Source of the DNA: Bradyrhizobium sp. LHD-71
GTDB lineage: Bacteria; Pseudomonadota; Alphaproteobacteria; Rhizobiales; Xanthobacteraceae
Length of the DNA: 64,000 bases
Assembly (NCBI RefSeq): GCF_031157255.1
Contig: NZ_JAVIFX010000026.1
Span: 57,388-121,387 of the forward strand
Direction: 5' to 3'
Part shown: piece after piece, positions 52,691 to 60,988 of the stretch
How the letters are laid out: each line of letters begins with the position of its first letter
Position numbering within the stretch: position 1 is the stretch's first letter
Translations under genes and position numbers: made by a program
Notes under the pieces: model-generated
Databases searched by the model: none
What the model was told of the DNA's origin: nothing
Seen by the model: only the letters and a program-made list of their open reading frames with translations

Positions 52691-52936
52691 ATGGTGCGTT
52701 CATATCGATCCTTCGCGGCCGTCTTCGCTTTTCCGTTGCTGATTGTTGCGTCGGCCGCCGACGCGCAAAGCATGCGCGGCAAGAACCAGGCCAGCGATGC
52801 GGCCCTTGCAGCACGGCAAGAATGCTTCCGGGAGGCCCAGGCGAGGTTCCCGGGGCCGGGCGGGGAAATCAGCGTGCAGAAGCAGCGGGAAACCGCCTAC
52901 AGGGGCTGCGCCCAGCGCAAAGGTGTGCGCCCCTGA
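52691..52936 (+). CDS. Small secreted protein
   Basis: Protein of 81 residues. Signal peptide MVRSYRSFAAVFAFPLLIVA, cut near SAADA-QS. The mature part of about 55 residues has two cysteines (ARQECFREAQARF and TAYRGCAQRKGV), which may form a disulfide. The pattern, a basic short protein with a Cys-x-x-Ala-Gln segment, is frequent among Bradyrhizobium exported proteins of unknown function. GGGAGGACTATC precedes the ATG, and a strong terminator lies 110 bases downstream. Confidence 0.75.
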   Translation: MVRSYRSFAAVFAFPLLIVASAADAQSMRGKNQASDAALAARQECFREAQARFPGPGGEISVQKQRETAYRGCAQRKGVRP

Positions 52937-53046
52937 TCGGGTCGGTTGCTTTGGATTTCGGTGGGTGGTCGCCTCGACGAATGTTCCGTGAGGTCGCCAG
53001 CCCACCGCCTCGGTCCTGATCTTCAGACCGGCAAACCTCTGACAAC

Positions 53047-53081
53047 AAAAGGGACGAACGACATCGTCGTTCGTCCCTTTT
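53047..53081. terminator. Bidirectional rho-independent terminator
   Basis: AAAAGGGACGAACGAC at 53047-53062 and GTCGTTCGTCCCTTTT at 53066-53081 form a perfect 16-bp stem with a 3-base loop, with T-rich sequence on both strands after the stem. It lies between two convergent small exported-protein genes and should end both transcripts. Confidence 0.9.
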
Positions 53082-53129
53082 GTATTGCAGCGGTCGTTCT
53101 TCGTTCCCGACCGGGCCGATCGTTCGAAG

Positions 53130-53447
53130 TCAGAAGGCCGAACCGTGGATCGCGACCCAATCCGGCGCCTGAAGCCCGGTCGACCAATTCGGCGTCGTCA
53201 CAAATCGACGTTGCCTGACGACCGGACCCACAGCCGCATAAGCATCAGTCGCGGCGGCGTAGGGACCAGTGTAGGTATAGCGGGAGCCAGAAAAGCGCGG
53301 GGCAGGACCGGTGGTGGTACCGTAGTAATCCGTGTAGCCGCCGTCGGCGTAGCGCGGCGACAGACTCTGGGCATGGGAAGGCGCCGTCAGCACCAGCGTT
53401 GCTCCGGCCAGAACGAGCGCTGCCGCACATCTTGCTGCGTTCAACAT
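53130..53447 (-). CDS. Small secreted protein, paralogue of the 48869 gene
   Basis: Exported protein of 105 residues. Signal peptide MLNAARCAAALVLAGATLVL TAPSHAQ (two parts shown). The mature part contains YTDYYGTTTGPAPRFSGSRY, AYAAVGPVVRQRRFVTTPNW and ends STGLQAPDWVAIHGSAF. It shares the YTDYY, GPVV and TGL-APDW-AIHG segments with the 48869 product. GGAGACCACA precedes the ATG, again almost identical to its paralogue. The function is unknown. Confidence 0.75.
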   Translation of the reverse strand: MLNAARCAAALVLAGATLVLTAPSHAQSLSPRYADGGYTDYYGTTTGPAPRFSGSRYTYTGPYAAATDAYAAVGPVVRQRRFVTTPNWSTGLQAPDWVAIHGSAF

Positions 53448-53952
53448 TGTGGTCTCCATTCGGGATGGCAAGGCACAACGCGCAGTCCCGCTACGTTCCT
53501 TGCGCAGTTACATCGAGTGGGTCGACTCGCACCTCGCCGTCTCCGCAAATCGACCGCATTGATTTCCAATGCGCGGAAGATCGACAGACGTTGGCGTTGA
53601 ATTGGGCCAAACCCAGCGACTGTTCTCTTGAACAACGGATTACGTAAGCGGAGAAATGGCGCGAGCTATCGGGGAACGACCTGAATATGCTGGCCGCAAC
53701 ACCCGGACGCAGGAGAAGCGATCTATCGGTGTCCCGGCCGAAGCGAAACCGTTGGCGCCGATCTCCTACTCCCCCGATGACCACAGTACGGGGCGAGATT
53801 GGCGATACAAATCAATGCATTCGCGTGATCGGTGGAAGCGGGCTCGAAAGATTCTGCGCAGGCGAAAGCGCGCGTAACCCCTCGCGGACTGATAGACGAT
53901 TCATTCTCGGCGCCGTCCGGTGGTAGGTCGCCAGGCGAGCTTAATCGCGAGC
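53448..53952. other. Long intergenic region holding block C
   Basis: About 500 bases without a supported gene. The minus-strand leader of the 53447 gene resembles that of the 49195 gene over some 230 bases (both contain ATTCAGGTCG and CCAATTC, and both end in TGCCTTGCCAT-type sequence and CGAATGGAGA before the ATG). The part from 53690 to 53950 shows no structure I could identify; it must hold the ArsR operon promoter at its right end. Confidence 0.5.
53607..53684 (-). repeat. Conserved upstream block, copy C (78 bp)
   Basis: Third copy of the block, 160 bases upstream of the 53447 start. Plus-strand core: CCCAGCGACTGTTCTCTTGA, ATTACGTAAGC, then CTATCGGGGAACGACCTGA. It is closest to copy B. 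Confidence 0.75.
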
Positions 53953-53976
53953 CATTGACAAAAAAAGTTGTCAATG
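53953..53976. promoter_or_regulatory. ArsR-type operator (9-6-9 dyad)
   Basis: Perfect dyad CATTGACAA-AAAAAG-TTGTCAATG. It lies 13 bases upstream of the ArsR-like gene's ATG at 53990 and contains a TTGACA that could be a -35 element, so repressor binding would exclude RNA polymerase. Confidence 0.8.
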
Positions 53977-53989
53977 CGACACCACAGAC

Positions 53990-54580
53990 ATGTTGGAGCT
54001 CGATGTCATTGATGATCCGGCGCAGGCTGCGCTCGCGCTTGATCCGATCAAGCGGCGACTGCTGGCAGAGCTTGCGGCGCCTGCTTCTGCAGCCACGCTG
54101 GCCGGACGAGTCGGGCTCACCCGGCAGAAGGTGAACTATCATCTGCGCGCGCTCGAAGATCATCAACTCGTCGAACCGGTCGAGGAGCGTCAGTGGGGAG
54201 GCCTGACCGAGCGCCTCATGGTCGCGACCGCGACCTCCTACGTCGTCTCACCGGCAGCGCTGGGGCCGATTGGCGCGGATCCGGCGCGCAGCCGCGATCA
54301 GCTCTCCGCAAGCTACCTTATTGCGCTGGCGGCACGTATCGTGCGCGAGGTCGGCGAGCTTTGGCGCGCGGCGCGCAGAAACGAGAAGCCTCTTGCGACG
54401 CTCTCGTTCGATACGATCGTTTGCTTCAGGTCTCCTGCCGAACGCGCCGCGTTCACCGCCGATCTTACGAACGCGATCACCAGCCTTGCGGCACGCTATC
54501 ACGACGAGACCGCGCCACACGGGCGCCCGCATCGGCTCGTGGTGGCGTCCTATCCCGCACCTGGCCGGGCGAAATCCTGA
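53990..54580 (+). CDS. ArsR-like winged helix regulator with long C-terminal domain
   Basis: Regulator of 196 residues. The winged helix-turn-helix is N-terminal: DPAQAALALDPIKRRLLAEL, APASAATLAGRVGLTRQKVN, YHLRALEDHQLVEPVEERQW. The remaining 110 residues form an alpha-helical domain (LIALAARIVREVGELWRAAR) ending in a strand region with RPHRLVVASYPAP. It is longer than classical ArsR proteins (about 110 residues) and belongs to the helix-turn-helix 20 type. The SRPBCC gene follows 18 bases later, so the two form an operon under the dyad operator. Confidence 0.85.
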   Translation: MLELDVIDDPAQAALALDPIKRRLLAELAAPASAATLAGRVGLTRQKVNYHLRALEDHQLVEPVEERQWGGLTERLMVATATSYVVSPAALGPIGADPARSRDQLSASYLIALAARIVREVGELWRAARRNEKPLATLSFDTIVCFRSPAERAAFTADLTNAITSLAARYHDETAPHGRPHRLVVASYPAPGRAKS

Positions 54581-54598
54581 AACCGGAAAGGACATGAC

Positions 54599-55405
54599 AT
54601 GCCGATCAAGAAGGACGGCACCGGCAAACGCTGGGTCGAGATGGAATTCATCGCGCCGGGGACGCCCGAGCAGGTGTGGGAAGCGATGGCGACCGGCGCC
54701 GGCAACACGGCCTGGTTCACCAAGGCGGTCATCGAAGAGCAGGTCGGCGGCGCTGTCCGTTTCGATTTTGGCGAGGGTACAAGCACGTCAGGCGAAGTGA
54801 CTGCATGGGAGCCGCCGCATCGGTTTGGCTATGTGGAACGCGAGTGGAGTGAAGGCGCGCCGCCGGTGGCTACCGAAATCACCATCACGAGCCGGTCCGG
54901 CGATCGCTGCGTCGTGCGCATGGTTCATTCGCTGTTTTCATCCTCCGACGATTGGGATGATCAGATGGAAGGCTTCGAGGGCGGTTGGCCGGGCTTCTTC
55001 GAAGTGTTGCGTATCTATCTTTCGCACTTTGCCGGACGGAAGGCTGCATCCTTCCAGGCCATGGTCAGTGTCGAAGGCAATGAACTTGCGATCTGGAAGC
55101 GGTTGACGAAGGAGCTCAATCTGGTCGATGCCAATGTCGGCGAAGTTCGGACCGCATCGCACGCCACTGAATCATTGTCCGGCGTGATCGAGCGTGTTCA
55201 ACAAGATGGCAAGGTACGCGTCATTACGATGCGGCTCGACGCGCCAGCGCCTGGCGTAGTGATGATCGGCACGTACGGCACGGGTGATCGCGTCAATGTC
55301 AGCATGTTCATCTTCTTTTACGGCGATGACGCCCAGGCCCTTGTTACAGCAAGCGACCACAAGTGGCGCAGCTGGCTTACCGAAACCCTTTCAAGCGCCA
55401 CCTGA
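54599..55405 (+). CDS. SRPBCC (AHSA1-like) protein, double-domain length
   Basis: Cytosolic protein of 268 residues starting MPIKKDGTGKRWVEMEFIAP. The first START-like module includes GTPEQVWEAMATGAGNTAWF, TKAVIEEQVGGAVRFDFGEG and FEGGWPGFFEVLRIYLSHF (residues up to about 145). The second half (FQAMVSVEGNELAIWKRLTK onward) looks like a further, divergent module. Such proteins accompany ArsR regulators in many soil bacteria; ligand and role are unknown. GAAAGGACATGAC gives the ribosome site. It is cotranscribed with the ArsR-like gene. Confidence 0.88.
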   Translation: MPIKKDGTGKRWVEMEFIAPGTPEQVWEAMATGAGNTAWFTKAVIEEQVGGAVRFDFGEGTSTSGEVTAWEPPHRFGYVEREWSEGAPPVATEITITSRSGDRCVVRMVHSLFSSSDDWDDQMEGFEGGWPGFFEVLRIYLSHFAGRKAASFQAMVSVEGNELAIWKRLTKELNLVDANVGEVRTASHATESLSGVIERVQQDGKVRVITMRLDAPAPGVVMIGTYGTGDRVNVSMFIFFYGDDAQALVTASDHKWRSWLTETLSSAT

Positions 55406-55439
55406 TCGTCGACGCCGCATATGGCCGCAACCGATCAAG

Positions 55440-56375
55440 TCATGCGATGGATCGCTTTTGGCTCACGTTGCGATCGAGTGATCTTATTGTGTCGAGAAAG
55501 CCTGTGACGACCGAAGACGGCTCGCCGCGACGCCACATCACGGCGAGATCGACGTGCAGCGGCGCGGAGGCCGTTTTCAGGTTGTGATAGCTCACCCCGA
55601 CCTGGCGCAAATTGCGCATCGAGGCGGGGACCAGCGCGATGCCAAGCCCGGCGACGACAAGGCTGATGATGGCGTGCATCTGGATCGCTTCTTGGGCCAC
55701 GCGCATCGAGAAGCCGGCTTCCTCGCACACCGTGACGAGACGAGCATGAAAGCTCGGGCCATCATGGGCCGGAAACATTATGAAGCTCTCTCCGGCGAGA
55801 TCCCTCAACTCGATCGTTTGCCGGGCAGACAGCGGGTGATCGTCCGGCAGCGCGACGACAATGCTCTCGGACAGAACAGTCTCGCAGCGCAGATCGTCGG
55901 CATTGAATACCGGCGGACGAACGAGACCGACATCGGCTTCTCCGAGCTGCAGCGCGCGGACCTGGCTGGATGTCGTGCGCTCGAGGAGCTGCAATTCCAC
56001 ATCCGGATGATTTGCCCGATAGGAGCGAACGAGCCGCGGCAAGAAATCGTACGTCGCCGCTCCGACATACGTGACCCGTATCGAGCCGACCAATCCCTGG
56101 GCAGCGCGTCGCGCGGCACGCACAGAGCGTTCGGCCTGTGCCAAAAGCCGGCGTGCTTCCGCGAGAAAGACGCTGCCGGCTTCCGTCAGCCGAACGTGCC
56201 GTTGCGAGCGATCGAAAAGTTCTGCGCCAATGTCGCGCTCGAGCCGTTGTATTGCCTGGCTTAACGGCGGCTGGGCCATGCCAAGGCGCCCGGCAGCGCG
56301 ACGGAAATGAAGCTCCTCTGCCAGCACGACGAAGTAACGGAGCGTGCGAAGCTCGACGTTCGATATCTCATCCAT
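55440..56375 (-). CDS. LysR-family transcriptional regulator
   Basis: Regulator of 311 residues. Winged helix at the N-terminus: LRTLRYFVVLAEELHFRRAA, GRLGMAQPPLSQAIQRLERD, IGAELFDRSQRHVRLTEAGS. HFxRAAxRLxMAQPPLSxxIxxLE is the hallmark of the CatR/BenM-like group, which often responds to aromatic acids. The effector domain has IRVTYVGAATYDFLPRLVRS and DVGLVRPPVF. It diverges from the alpha/beta hydrolase gene with 86 bases between, including a perfect palindrome GGTTGCGCAACC. Confidence 0.93.
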   Translation of the reverse strand: MDEISNVELRTLRYFVVLAEELHFRRAAGRLGMAQPPLSQAIQRLERDIGAELFDRSQRHVRLTEAGSVFLAEARRLLAQAERSVRAARRAAQGLVGSIRVTYVGAATYDFLPRLVRSYRANHPDVELQLLERTTSSQVRALQLGEADVGLVRPPVFNADDLRCETVLSESIVVALPDDHPLSARQTIELRDLAGESFIMFPAHDGPSFHARLVTVCEEAGFSMRVAQEAIQMHAIISLVVAGLGIALVPASMRNLRQVGVSYHNLKTASAPLHVDLAVMWRRGEPSSVVTGFLDTIRSLDRNVSQKRSIA

Positions 56376-56435
56376 ATCGTCTGATATCTAAGTTGCGACT
56401 GGAAGTATCGTAGGCGTCATCCATCTTTGTTTCCA

Positions 56436-56447
56436 GGTTGCGCAACC
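56436..56447. promoter_or_regulatory. Palindrome upstream of the hydrolase gene
   Basis: GGTTGCGCAACC, a perfect 12-base palindrome just before the ribosome binding site of the hydrolase gene. It may be an operator for the divergent LysR regulator, though it lacks the usual T-N11-A spacing. Confidence 0.35.
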
Positions 56448-56461
56448 AAGGAGAAACACAG

Positions 56462-57559
56462 ATGTCGTCGATGCTCCAGCTCGCCATGGCAGGTTTGCTC
56501 GCCGGTTCCTTCGCATTACCGCTGCAGGCGAGGGCCGAGCTCCGACGTGCTGACTCGTTCGTGGCCGGTCCGGATGGCTCAAGATTGTTTGTCCGGGAGA
56601 TCAGCGAGAATACGCCGTCAAGCGCCAAGCCGCCGGTTATCCTGCTGCATGGTGCACGTGTGCCGGGCATTGCCTCGTTCGATCTGCCTGTTGAAGGCGG
56701 CTCGCTTGCGGCCGATCTCGCGCGTGCAGGGCATCGCGTCTTCGTGATGGACGCGCGCGGGTATGGGGGCTCGACCCGGCCTGGTCAGGAAGGCCCGGCG
56801 GATGGTCCGCCGCTCAGTCGCTCGGAAGACGTCATTGCCGATCTCGGCGCCGTCGTGAACGCGGTCAAGGCCAGCACTGGCGCCGAGCGCGTCGCACTGG
56901 TCGGCTGGGCGACAGGCGGCCATTGGGCCGGCATGTATGCCAGCCGCGCGCCGGAGAACGTCAGCCATGTCGTGATCTACAACAGTCTCTACGGTGCTCA
57001 GGCAGGGCACAAGGCACTTGGCCCGGGCAGTGACACCGCCGATCCGCAGGACCCGCGTCGGTTCAACTTCGCAAAGTTCGGCGCTTATCGGCTGAACACG
57101 GCGGCGTCGCTGATGCCGGCGTGGGACAGTTCGATTCCGACCAACGACAAGGACGCGTGGCGAGACCCCAAGGTGGCTGAAGCATATCGGAGCGCAGCGC
57201 TGGCGTCCGATCCGGCGTCGGCCTCCCGCAATCCGCCGGCCTTTCGCGCGCCTTCCGGCGCCATGGCTGACTCGTTCGAGCTCGCGTCCGGCCGCAAGCT
57301 TTGGCACGCCAATGCCATCACCGCGCACGTCCTGGTCCTTCGGTCAGCAAACGACTTCTGGAGCCGTCCGGAAGACGTGGTGACGCTTGAAGCCGATCTG
57401 ACGAACGCCGCCAGCGTTCGTGCTGTGACGATTCCGCAGGCGACGCACCATGTCCATCTCGACCGCGCAGAACGCGGGCGATCCACGTTTCTCGCCGAAC
57501 TTGGCGCTTTCCTTGCAAAGTCCCCGGCGCTCGGCAAACCGACGCGCCAAGGAACATGA
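56462..57559 (+). CDS. Exported alpha/beta hydrolase-fold protein with altered nucleophile elbow
   Basis: Protein of 365 residues. Signal peptide MSSMLQLAMAGLLAGSFALP, cut after about LQARA. The oxyanion segment is PPVILLHGARVPG and the strand before the cap reads HRVFVMDARGYGGSTRPG. The nucleophile elbow reads ALVGWATGGHWAG: the expected Ser of GxSxG is Ala150. The C-terminal His region is ATHHVHLDRAERG. The protein could be catalytically dead, or use the neighbouring Thr, or belong to a subgroup where this is normal. AAGGAGAAACACAG decides the start at 56462. It is divergent from a LysR gene. Confidence 0.82.
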   Translation: MSSMLQLAMAGLLAGSFALPLQARAELRRADSFVAGPDGSRLFVREISENTPSSAKPPVILLHGARVPGIASFDLPVEGGSLAADLARAGHRVFVMDARGYGGSTRPGQEGPADGPPLSRSEDVIADLGAVVNAVKASTGAERVALVGWATGGHWAGMYASRAPENVSHVVIYNSLYGAQAGHKALGPGSDTADPQDPRRFNFAKFGAYRLNTAASLMPAWDSSIPTNDKDAWRDPKVAEAYRSAALASDPASASRNPPAFRAPSGAMADSFELASGRKLWHANAITAHVLVLRSANDFWSRPEDVVTLEADLTNAASVRAVTIPQATHHVHLDRAERGRSTFLAELGAFLAKSPALGKPTRQGT

Positions 57560-57621
57560 CAGTCATTCGATGATCCGCGCCGGCTTTCGAGACGCGGCCG
57601 CACTCAACGTCGAGGCCGTTG

Positions 57622-57640
57622 CTCCCGCCCGCCGCGGGAG
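57622..57640. terminator. Possible hairpin between convergent genes
   Basis: CTCCCGC at 57622-57628 pairs with GCGGGAG at 57634-57640 across a 5-base loop. It lies between two converging genes, but no T tract follows. Confidence 0.35.
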
Positions 57641-57649
57641 GATGGCTTC

Positions 57650-58135
57650 TCACATTTCCTTCTTCACATAGGCCACGAGCTGATCGAGCACGGTGCCCCA
57701 GCCTTCGTGGAAGCCCATCTCTTCATGCTTCTTGCGGCCGTCCTCATCGCGATGGATTGCCGTCGCGACGTAGCGCGTTCCCTTGCCGCTGGGCTCGAAG
57801 GTCAGCACGGCCGTCATGAACGGCGCCGGTGAGGGGCGGTAGCCCGGCAACAGCGCGTCGGTCCAGACCAGGCGCTCGTGCGGAACGACCTCGAGATAGC
57901 AGCCGACGTTCGGAAACTCTTGGCCTTCCGGTGAGCGCATCACGGTACGGAAGATGCCGCCGGGCCTGAGATCGATCTCGCAGTCGGTGGTCGTCCATGG
58001 TCGGGGGCAGAACCAGGGCCGCAAGAGCTCGGGTGTCGTCCATGCTTTCCAGATCAGTTCGCGTGGCACGTCGATCTCGCGCTCCAACACGAGGTCGAGC
58101 TTCGGATCGGGCTTGATGACCGACGATTTCGTCAT
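57650..58135 (-). CDS. SRPBCC (AHSA1-like) protein
   Basis: Cytosolic protein of 161 residues. AHSA1-type features: [80 protein letters not shown] and the C-terminal helix [20 protein letters not shown]. All main elements of the helix-grip fold are present. The ATG overlaps the stop of the ArsR gene by four bases (ATGA), a firm sign of one operon and coupled translation. The ligand is unknown. Confidence 0.92.
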   Translation of the reverse strand: MTKSSVIKPDPKLDLVLEREIDVPRELIWKAWTTPELLRPWFCPRPWTTTDCEIDLRPGGIFRTVMRSPEGQEFPNVGCYLEVVPHERLVWTDALLPGYRPSPAPFMTAVLTFEPSGKGTRYVATAIHRDEDGRKKHEEMGFHEGWGTVLDQLVAYVKKEM

Positions 58136-58491
58136 GTGTTTTTCTCCTTGAGTTCGATGAGATAGCTGTCGAGTTGATCGAGGCGTGTCGTCCAGATGGT
58201 GCGTTGTCGCATCAACCAGTCTTCGGCCTGTCGCAGGCGCTTGGGGACAAGCTGGTAGGTCCTGACGCGGCCGGTTTTGCCGGAACGCACGAGCCCATAG
58301 CCCTCGAGGATCTTCAGATGTTCAAGGAACGATGGCAGGGCCATGTCGAACGGTTTTGCCAGCTCGGTCACCGAGGCCGGGCTTCGGCTCAAGCGTTCGA
58401 GCACGTGGCGACGAGTCGGATCGGCGAGCGCGCGGAATACGCCATCGATCGAATGTGCGCCTGTGCTGTCGGCTCGTGCTTGCACCACCAA
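58132..58491 (-). CDS. ArsR-family transcriptional repressor
   Basis: Regulator of 119 residues. Core: [60 protein letters not shown]. It lacks the Cys pair of metal-sensing ArsR proteins and belongs to the SRPBCC-linked subgroup, with the long C-terminal helix [20 protein letters not shown]. It should repress its own operon through the dyad at 58512-58537. The downstream SRPBCC gene overlaps its stop. Confidence 0.93.
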   Translation of the reverse strand: MVVQARADSTGAHSIDGVFRALADPTRRHVLERLSRSPASVTELAKPFDMALPSFLEHLKILEGYGLVRSGKTGRVRTYQLVPKRLRQAEDWLMRQRTIWTTRLDQLDSYLIELKEKNT

Positions 58492-58511
58492 GCTCCGGTT
58501 TCGGGGTCGGC

Positions 58512-58537
58512 ATTACTTAGGCTTTTACCTAAGTAAT
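58512..58537. promoter_or_regulatory. ArsR operator (10-6-10 dyad)
   Basis: Perfect dyad ATTACTTAGG-CTTTTA-CCTAAGTAAT, 20 bases upstream of the ArsR start. Its spacer has the same six bases in length as those at the other two ArsR genes in this window. Confidence 0.85.
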
Positions 58538-58604
58538 AGCAAGCGGCGATGAGGTTCAAGATTTTCAGAAAATAAGTGCTTAGCTTCGATCGAGTGTTCA
58601 TGAT

Positions 58605-59228
58605 ATGTTCCGCGTTAGTGAACGAAAATCGGTGCTTATGATGCAAAAGCCGTTTGGATTTGTGGAGGCCGGTGGCCCAACGAACGCGAGTCACTGCCCG
58701 TTCTTCGCAATTCTACCTTCGCGGTCCGACGCATCGCGGATCGTCCGTCATGCGCAAGACCTTTGTCGTCGTGCCGGATTAGGCGGCGCGCTCAGGTCGG
58801 CGGATCGGCTCCATATTTCGCTCCACGGCCTTGGCCTTCATCGAGCGCTTCCCGGGCATCTCGTGCATGCAGCACGCGAGGCAGGTGAATCAGTCTCGTT
58901 CCCGGAATTCGACATCACGTTCGATTGTGTCGGAAGTTTTCGAAGCGGTAGGGACGGCAGGTTTCCGTTCGTGCTGCGCTCACTCGACGATATCGACGCG
59001 CTGTCTCTGTTCCATCGTGCGTTGGCCGCGGCGATGACGCTTGTTGGCCTGGGCCGCTGGATCTCGCTGCAGTTCACACCGCATATCACCTTGCTCTATG
59101 ACACGCGCTTTGCGCGTCCGCGCGAAATCGAAGGAATTCGTTTCCGCGTGCGCGAGTTCGCCCTGATCGACAGTCTCATCGGGCAAAGTCGTCATGCGAC
59201 GATGGCGCGATGGCCGCTGAAGGGCTGA
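58605..59228 (+). CDS. 2'-5' RNA ligase / 2H phosphoesterase family protein
   Basis: Protein of 207 residues. The two HxS/T motifs of the 2H superfamily are LHISLHGLG (about residue 70) and TPHITLLYD (about residue 160), which form the catalytic pair of His residues. The segment CPFFAILPSRSDASRIVRHA at the start matches LigT-like proteins. The function may be RNA 2'-5' ligation, cyclic phosphodiesterase action or another 2H reaction. The ATG at 58605 has only a weak site; a tandem ATG at 58638 is an alternative that keeps the whole domain. Confidence 0.85.
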   Translation: MFRVSERKSVLMMQKPFGFVEAGGPTNASHCPFFAILPSRSDASRIVRHAQDLCRRAGLGGALRSADRLHISLHGLGLHRALPGHLVHAAREAGESVSFPEFDITFDCVGSFRSGRDGRFPFVLRSLDDIDALSLFHRALAAAMTLVGLGRWISLQFTPHITLLYDTRFARPREIEGIRFRVREFALIDSLIGQSRHATMARWPLKG

Positions 59229-59279
59229 TCAACGTTGCTGTCGGCGGTCCGCTACGGCCCGTCGGGTGAGGCGATGAGC

Positions 59280-59645
59280 TCACTTTGGTGCAAAAGGATT
59301 GACCCAGCCGCCAGTCCCGGTGGCGGATCCGGGCGGATAGGCCTGGACGAGATAGTCGAGCAGGAGTTTCCGCGTTTCGGTGTCCGGAGGCGGCATGCCG
59401 TGCTTCTCGGTCATCCAGTTCAGCGTGTCGTCCCAGCGAGCACGATCCATACCTTGACGGCCGACGACTTTGAACGAGTGGCAGCCGATGCAGTATCCGA
59501 AAGTTTCCTCGCGGCCCTTGAAGTCAGGTAGGGATTCCGCGGTTTCCTCGGATGCGATGGAGTTCTGGGCCGAGGCGCCGGCAATGAATGCGGCGGCGAC
59601 TGCTGCTGTGCACGCAGCCGTCAGGCCGCAAATGAAACCACGCAT
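59280..59645 (-). CDS. sorB: c-type cytochrome subunit of sulfite dehydrogenase (SorB-like)
   Basis: Periplasmic monohaem cytochrome of 121 residues. Signal peptide MRGFICGLTAACTAAVAAAF, cut near GASAQ. Haem-binding motif FGYCIGCHSFKVVG at residues 50-63 with Cys52, Cys55 and His56; the likely sixth ligand is Met in EKHGMPPPDTE. The gene begins two bases after the stop of the molybdoenzyme gene, matching the sorA-sorB layout of heterodimeric sulfite dehydrogenases, in which it takes electrons from the molybdenum subunit. Confidence 0.85.
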   Translation of the reverse strand: MRGFICGLTAACTAAVAAAFIAGASAQNSIASEETAESLPDFKGREETFGYCIGCHSFKVVGRQGMDRARWDDTLNWMTEKHGMPPPDTETRKLLLDYLVQAYPPGSATGTGGWVNPFAPK

Positions 59646-59647
59646 GC

Positions 59648-60988
59648 CTAGCCCACCAGCACCGCGATGCGGTGAAACGGGTTGGCCCCGTAGCCTTGGG
59701 GATTCCAGTTCGTCGCGATGTGCGGCTGGGCGACACCGCGCGAGTCCGTCGCACGCACCCAAAGTTCGAAATATCCGTCGCTTGGAAGGGCGAGCGTGCC
59801 GGTCCAGCGAACCCAGTCGTAGCGGTTCTTGGGCTTGGTCATTTCCATAGGGTGCCAGCGCTGACCAGCGTCGAAGGAGACGTCGACACGTTGCACCTCG
59901 TGGTCGCCCGCCCAGGCGGCGCCGCGGAGCGGCAGCTGCCTCGTCCCCGCAGCAAATCGGGCGCCATTGGCCGGCGAGGTGATGATCGACCGCGTCGGCA
60001 TCGACGTCATGTCCGTGAAATTGGTCTTTCCGTCGGCGGTCGAACCCGGAACGATCGGAACCGTCGGGACTCGGTACGACGTTCCGCCCATGCCCTGGCC
60101 GTCATGGGGATCTTTGCGCACGAGCACGCGCGTCAACCACTTTGAGGAGAGTGAGCCCGGCCAGCCCGGGATGACCAGTCGTAACGGTCCGCCATGGATA
60201 TGCGGCAGCGGCTCGCCGTTCATCGCCCAGACGATCATCGAATGCGGCTCCATTGCCTTTTCGATCGGCATGCCGCGTGAAATCGCGTCCTTGCCGGTGT
60301 CGCCGGAAAGATGCGGGTCCGCTCCGTAATGGCCCGTGAACTTCGCAGTGTCCTTCAGGCCTGCGGCCTTGAGCACATCGGCGAGTTTGACGCCGGTCCA
60401 CTCGGCGCAGCCGGCGCCGCCATTGGTCCACGGGTTTCCGCGTGCGGCCGGCTGGTAGAAGGAACGGCCGTTGCCGCCGCATTCCATGACCATGCGCAGC
60501 GTCTGCGGCGTGAATCGCGACTTCAATTCCGCGATACTGAGCGTCAGCGGCTTCTCGACGTCGCCCTCGACCTTCAAACTCCAGGCGTCGCCTTGCTTGC
60601 TTTCCTCCGGTATCTGACCGTTGTTGCGAATGAAGAACTTCGCCGTAGGCGTGGTGTCGTCGTTCAGGAGGCTCTCCGGCGTCTCGGCCACCAGCGGCCG
60701 ATCGCCGAGCAGGGCAAGTCCCTTGTCTTTTCCAGGATAGTCGAAAGGTTGTGGCGCCTTGGACAAGGCCGCTGGCGGCGGTGTTGCGCTCTGCGCGGAT
60801 GCCGTCGATATGAAGTTGAAGCGTCGGTCGTTGCCGACAGGCGGACCGAGACTTGCGGCGGCGCCGATAGCGATGAGGCTGCTGCCGAGCAACATGCGCC
60901 GAGAGGTCTGGAATCTGTCCGAGTGCGCTGTGGCGCTGATGTCGTCCGGCCTCAATGCAGCAGGCCGCAGTTGTGCTTGATCCGGCAT
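59648..60988 (-). CDS. sorA: Sulfite dehydrogenase molybdopterin subunit (SorA/SoxC type)
   Basis: Periplasmic molybdoenzyme of 446 residues that oxidises sulfite to sulfate. A Tat-type signal is seen at residues about 28-48 (TSRRMLLGSSLIAIGAAASL), with the export region ending near TASAQ. The Moco ligand Cys170 lies in RMVMECGGNGRSFYQP, with the usual arginine and histidine neighbours in NGGAGCAEWTGVKL and HIHGGPLRLVIPGWPG. The C-terminal dimerisation domain (Mo-co_dimer) begins around SIITSPANGARF. The N-terminal stretch before the Tat motif is longer than average. It is followed by its cytochrome partner, so both form one operon. Confidence 0.88.
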   Translation of the reverse strand: MPDQAQLRPAALRPDDISATAHSDRFQTSRRMLLGSSLIAIGAAASLGPPVGNDRRFNFISTASAQSATPPPAALSKAPQPFDYPGKDKGLALLGDRPLVAETPESLLNDDTTPTAKFFIRNNGQIPEESKQGDAWSLKVEGDVEKPLTLSIAELKSRFTPQTLRMVMECGGNGRSFYQPAARGNPWTNGGAGCAEWTGVKLADVLKAAGLKDTAKFTGHYGADPHLSGDTGKDAISRGMPIEKAMEPHSMIVWAMNGEPLPHIHGGPLRLVIPGWPGSLSSKWLTRVLVRKDPHDGQGMGGTSYRVPTVPIVPGSTADGKTNFTDMTSMPTRSIITSPANGARFAAGTRQLPLRGAAWAGDHEVQRVDVSFDAGQRWHPMEMTKPKNRYDWVRWTGTLALPSDGYFELWVRATDSRGVAQPHIATNWNPQGYGANPFHRIAVLVG

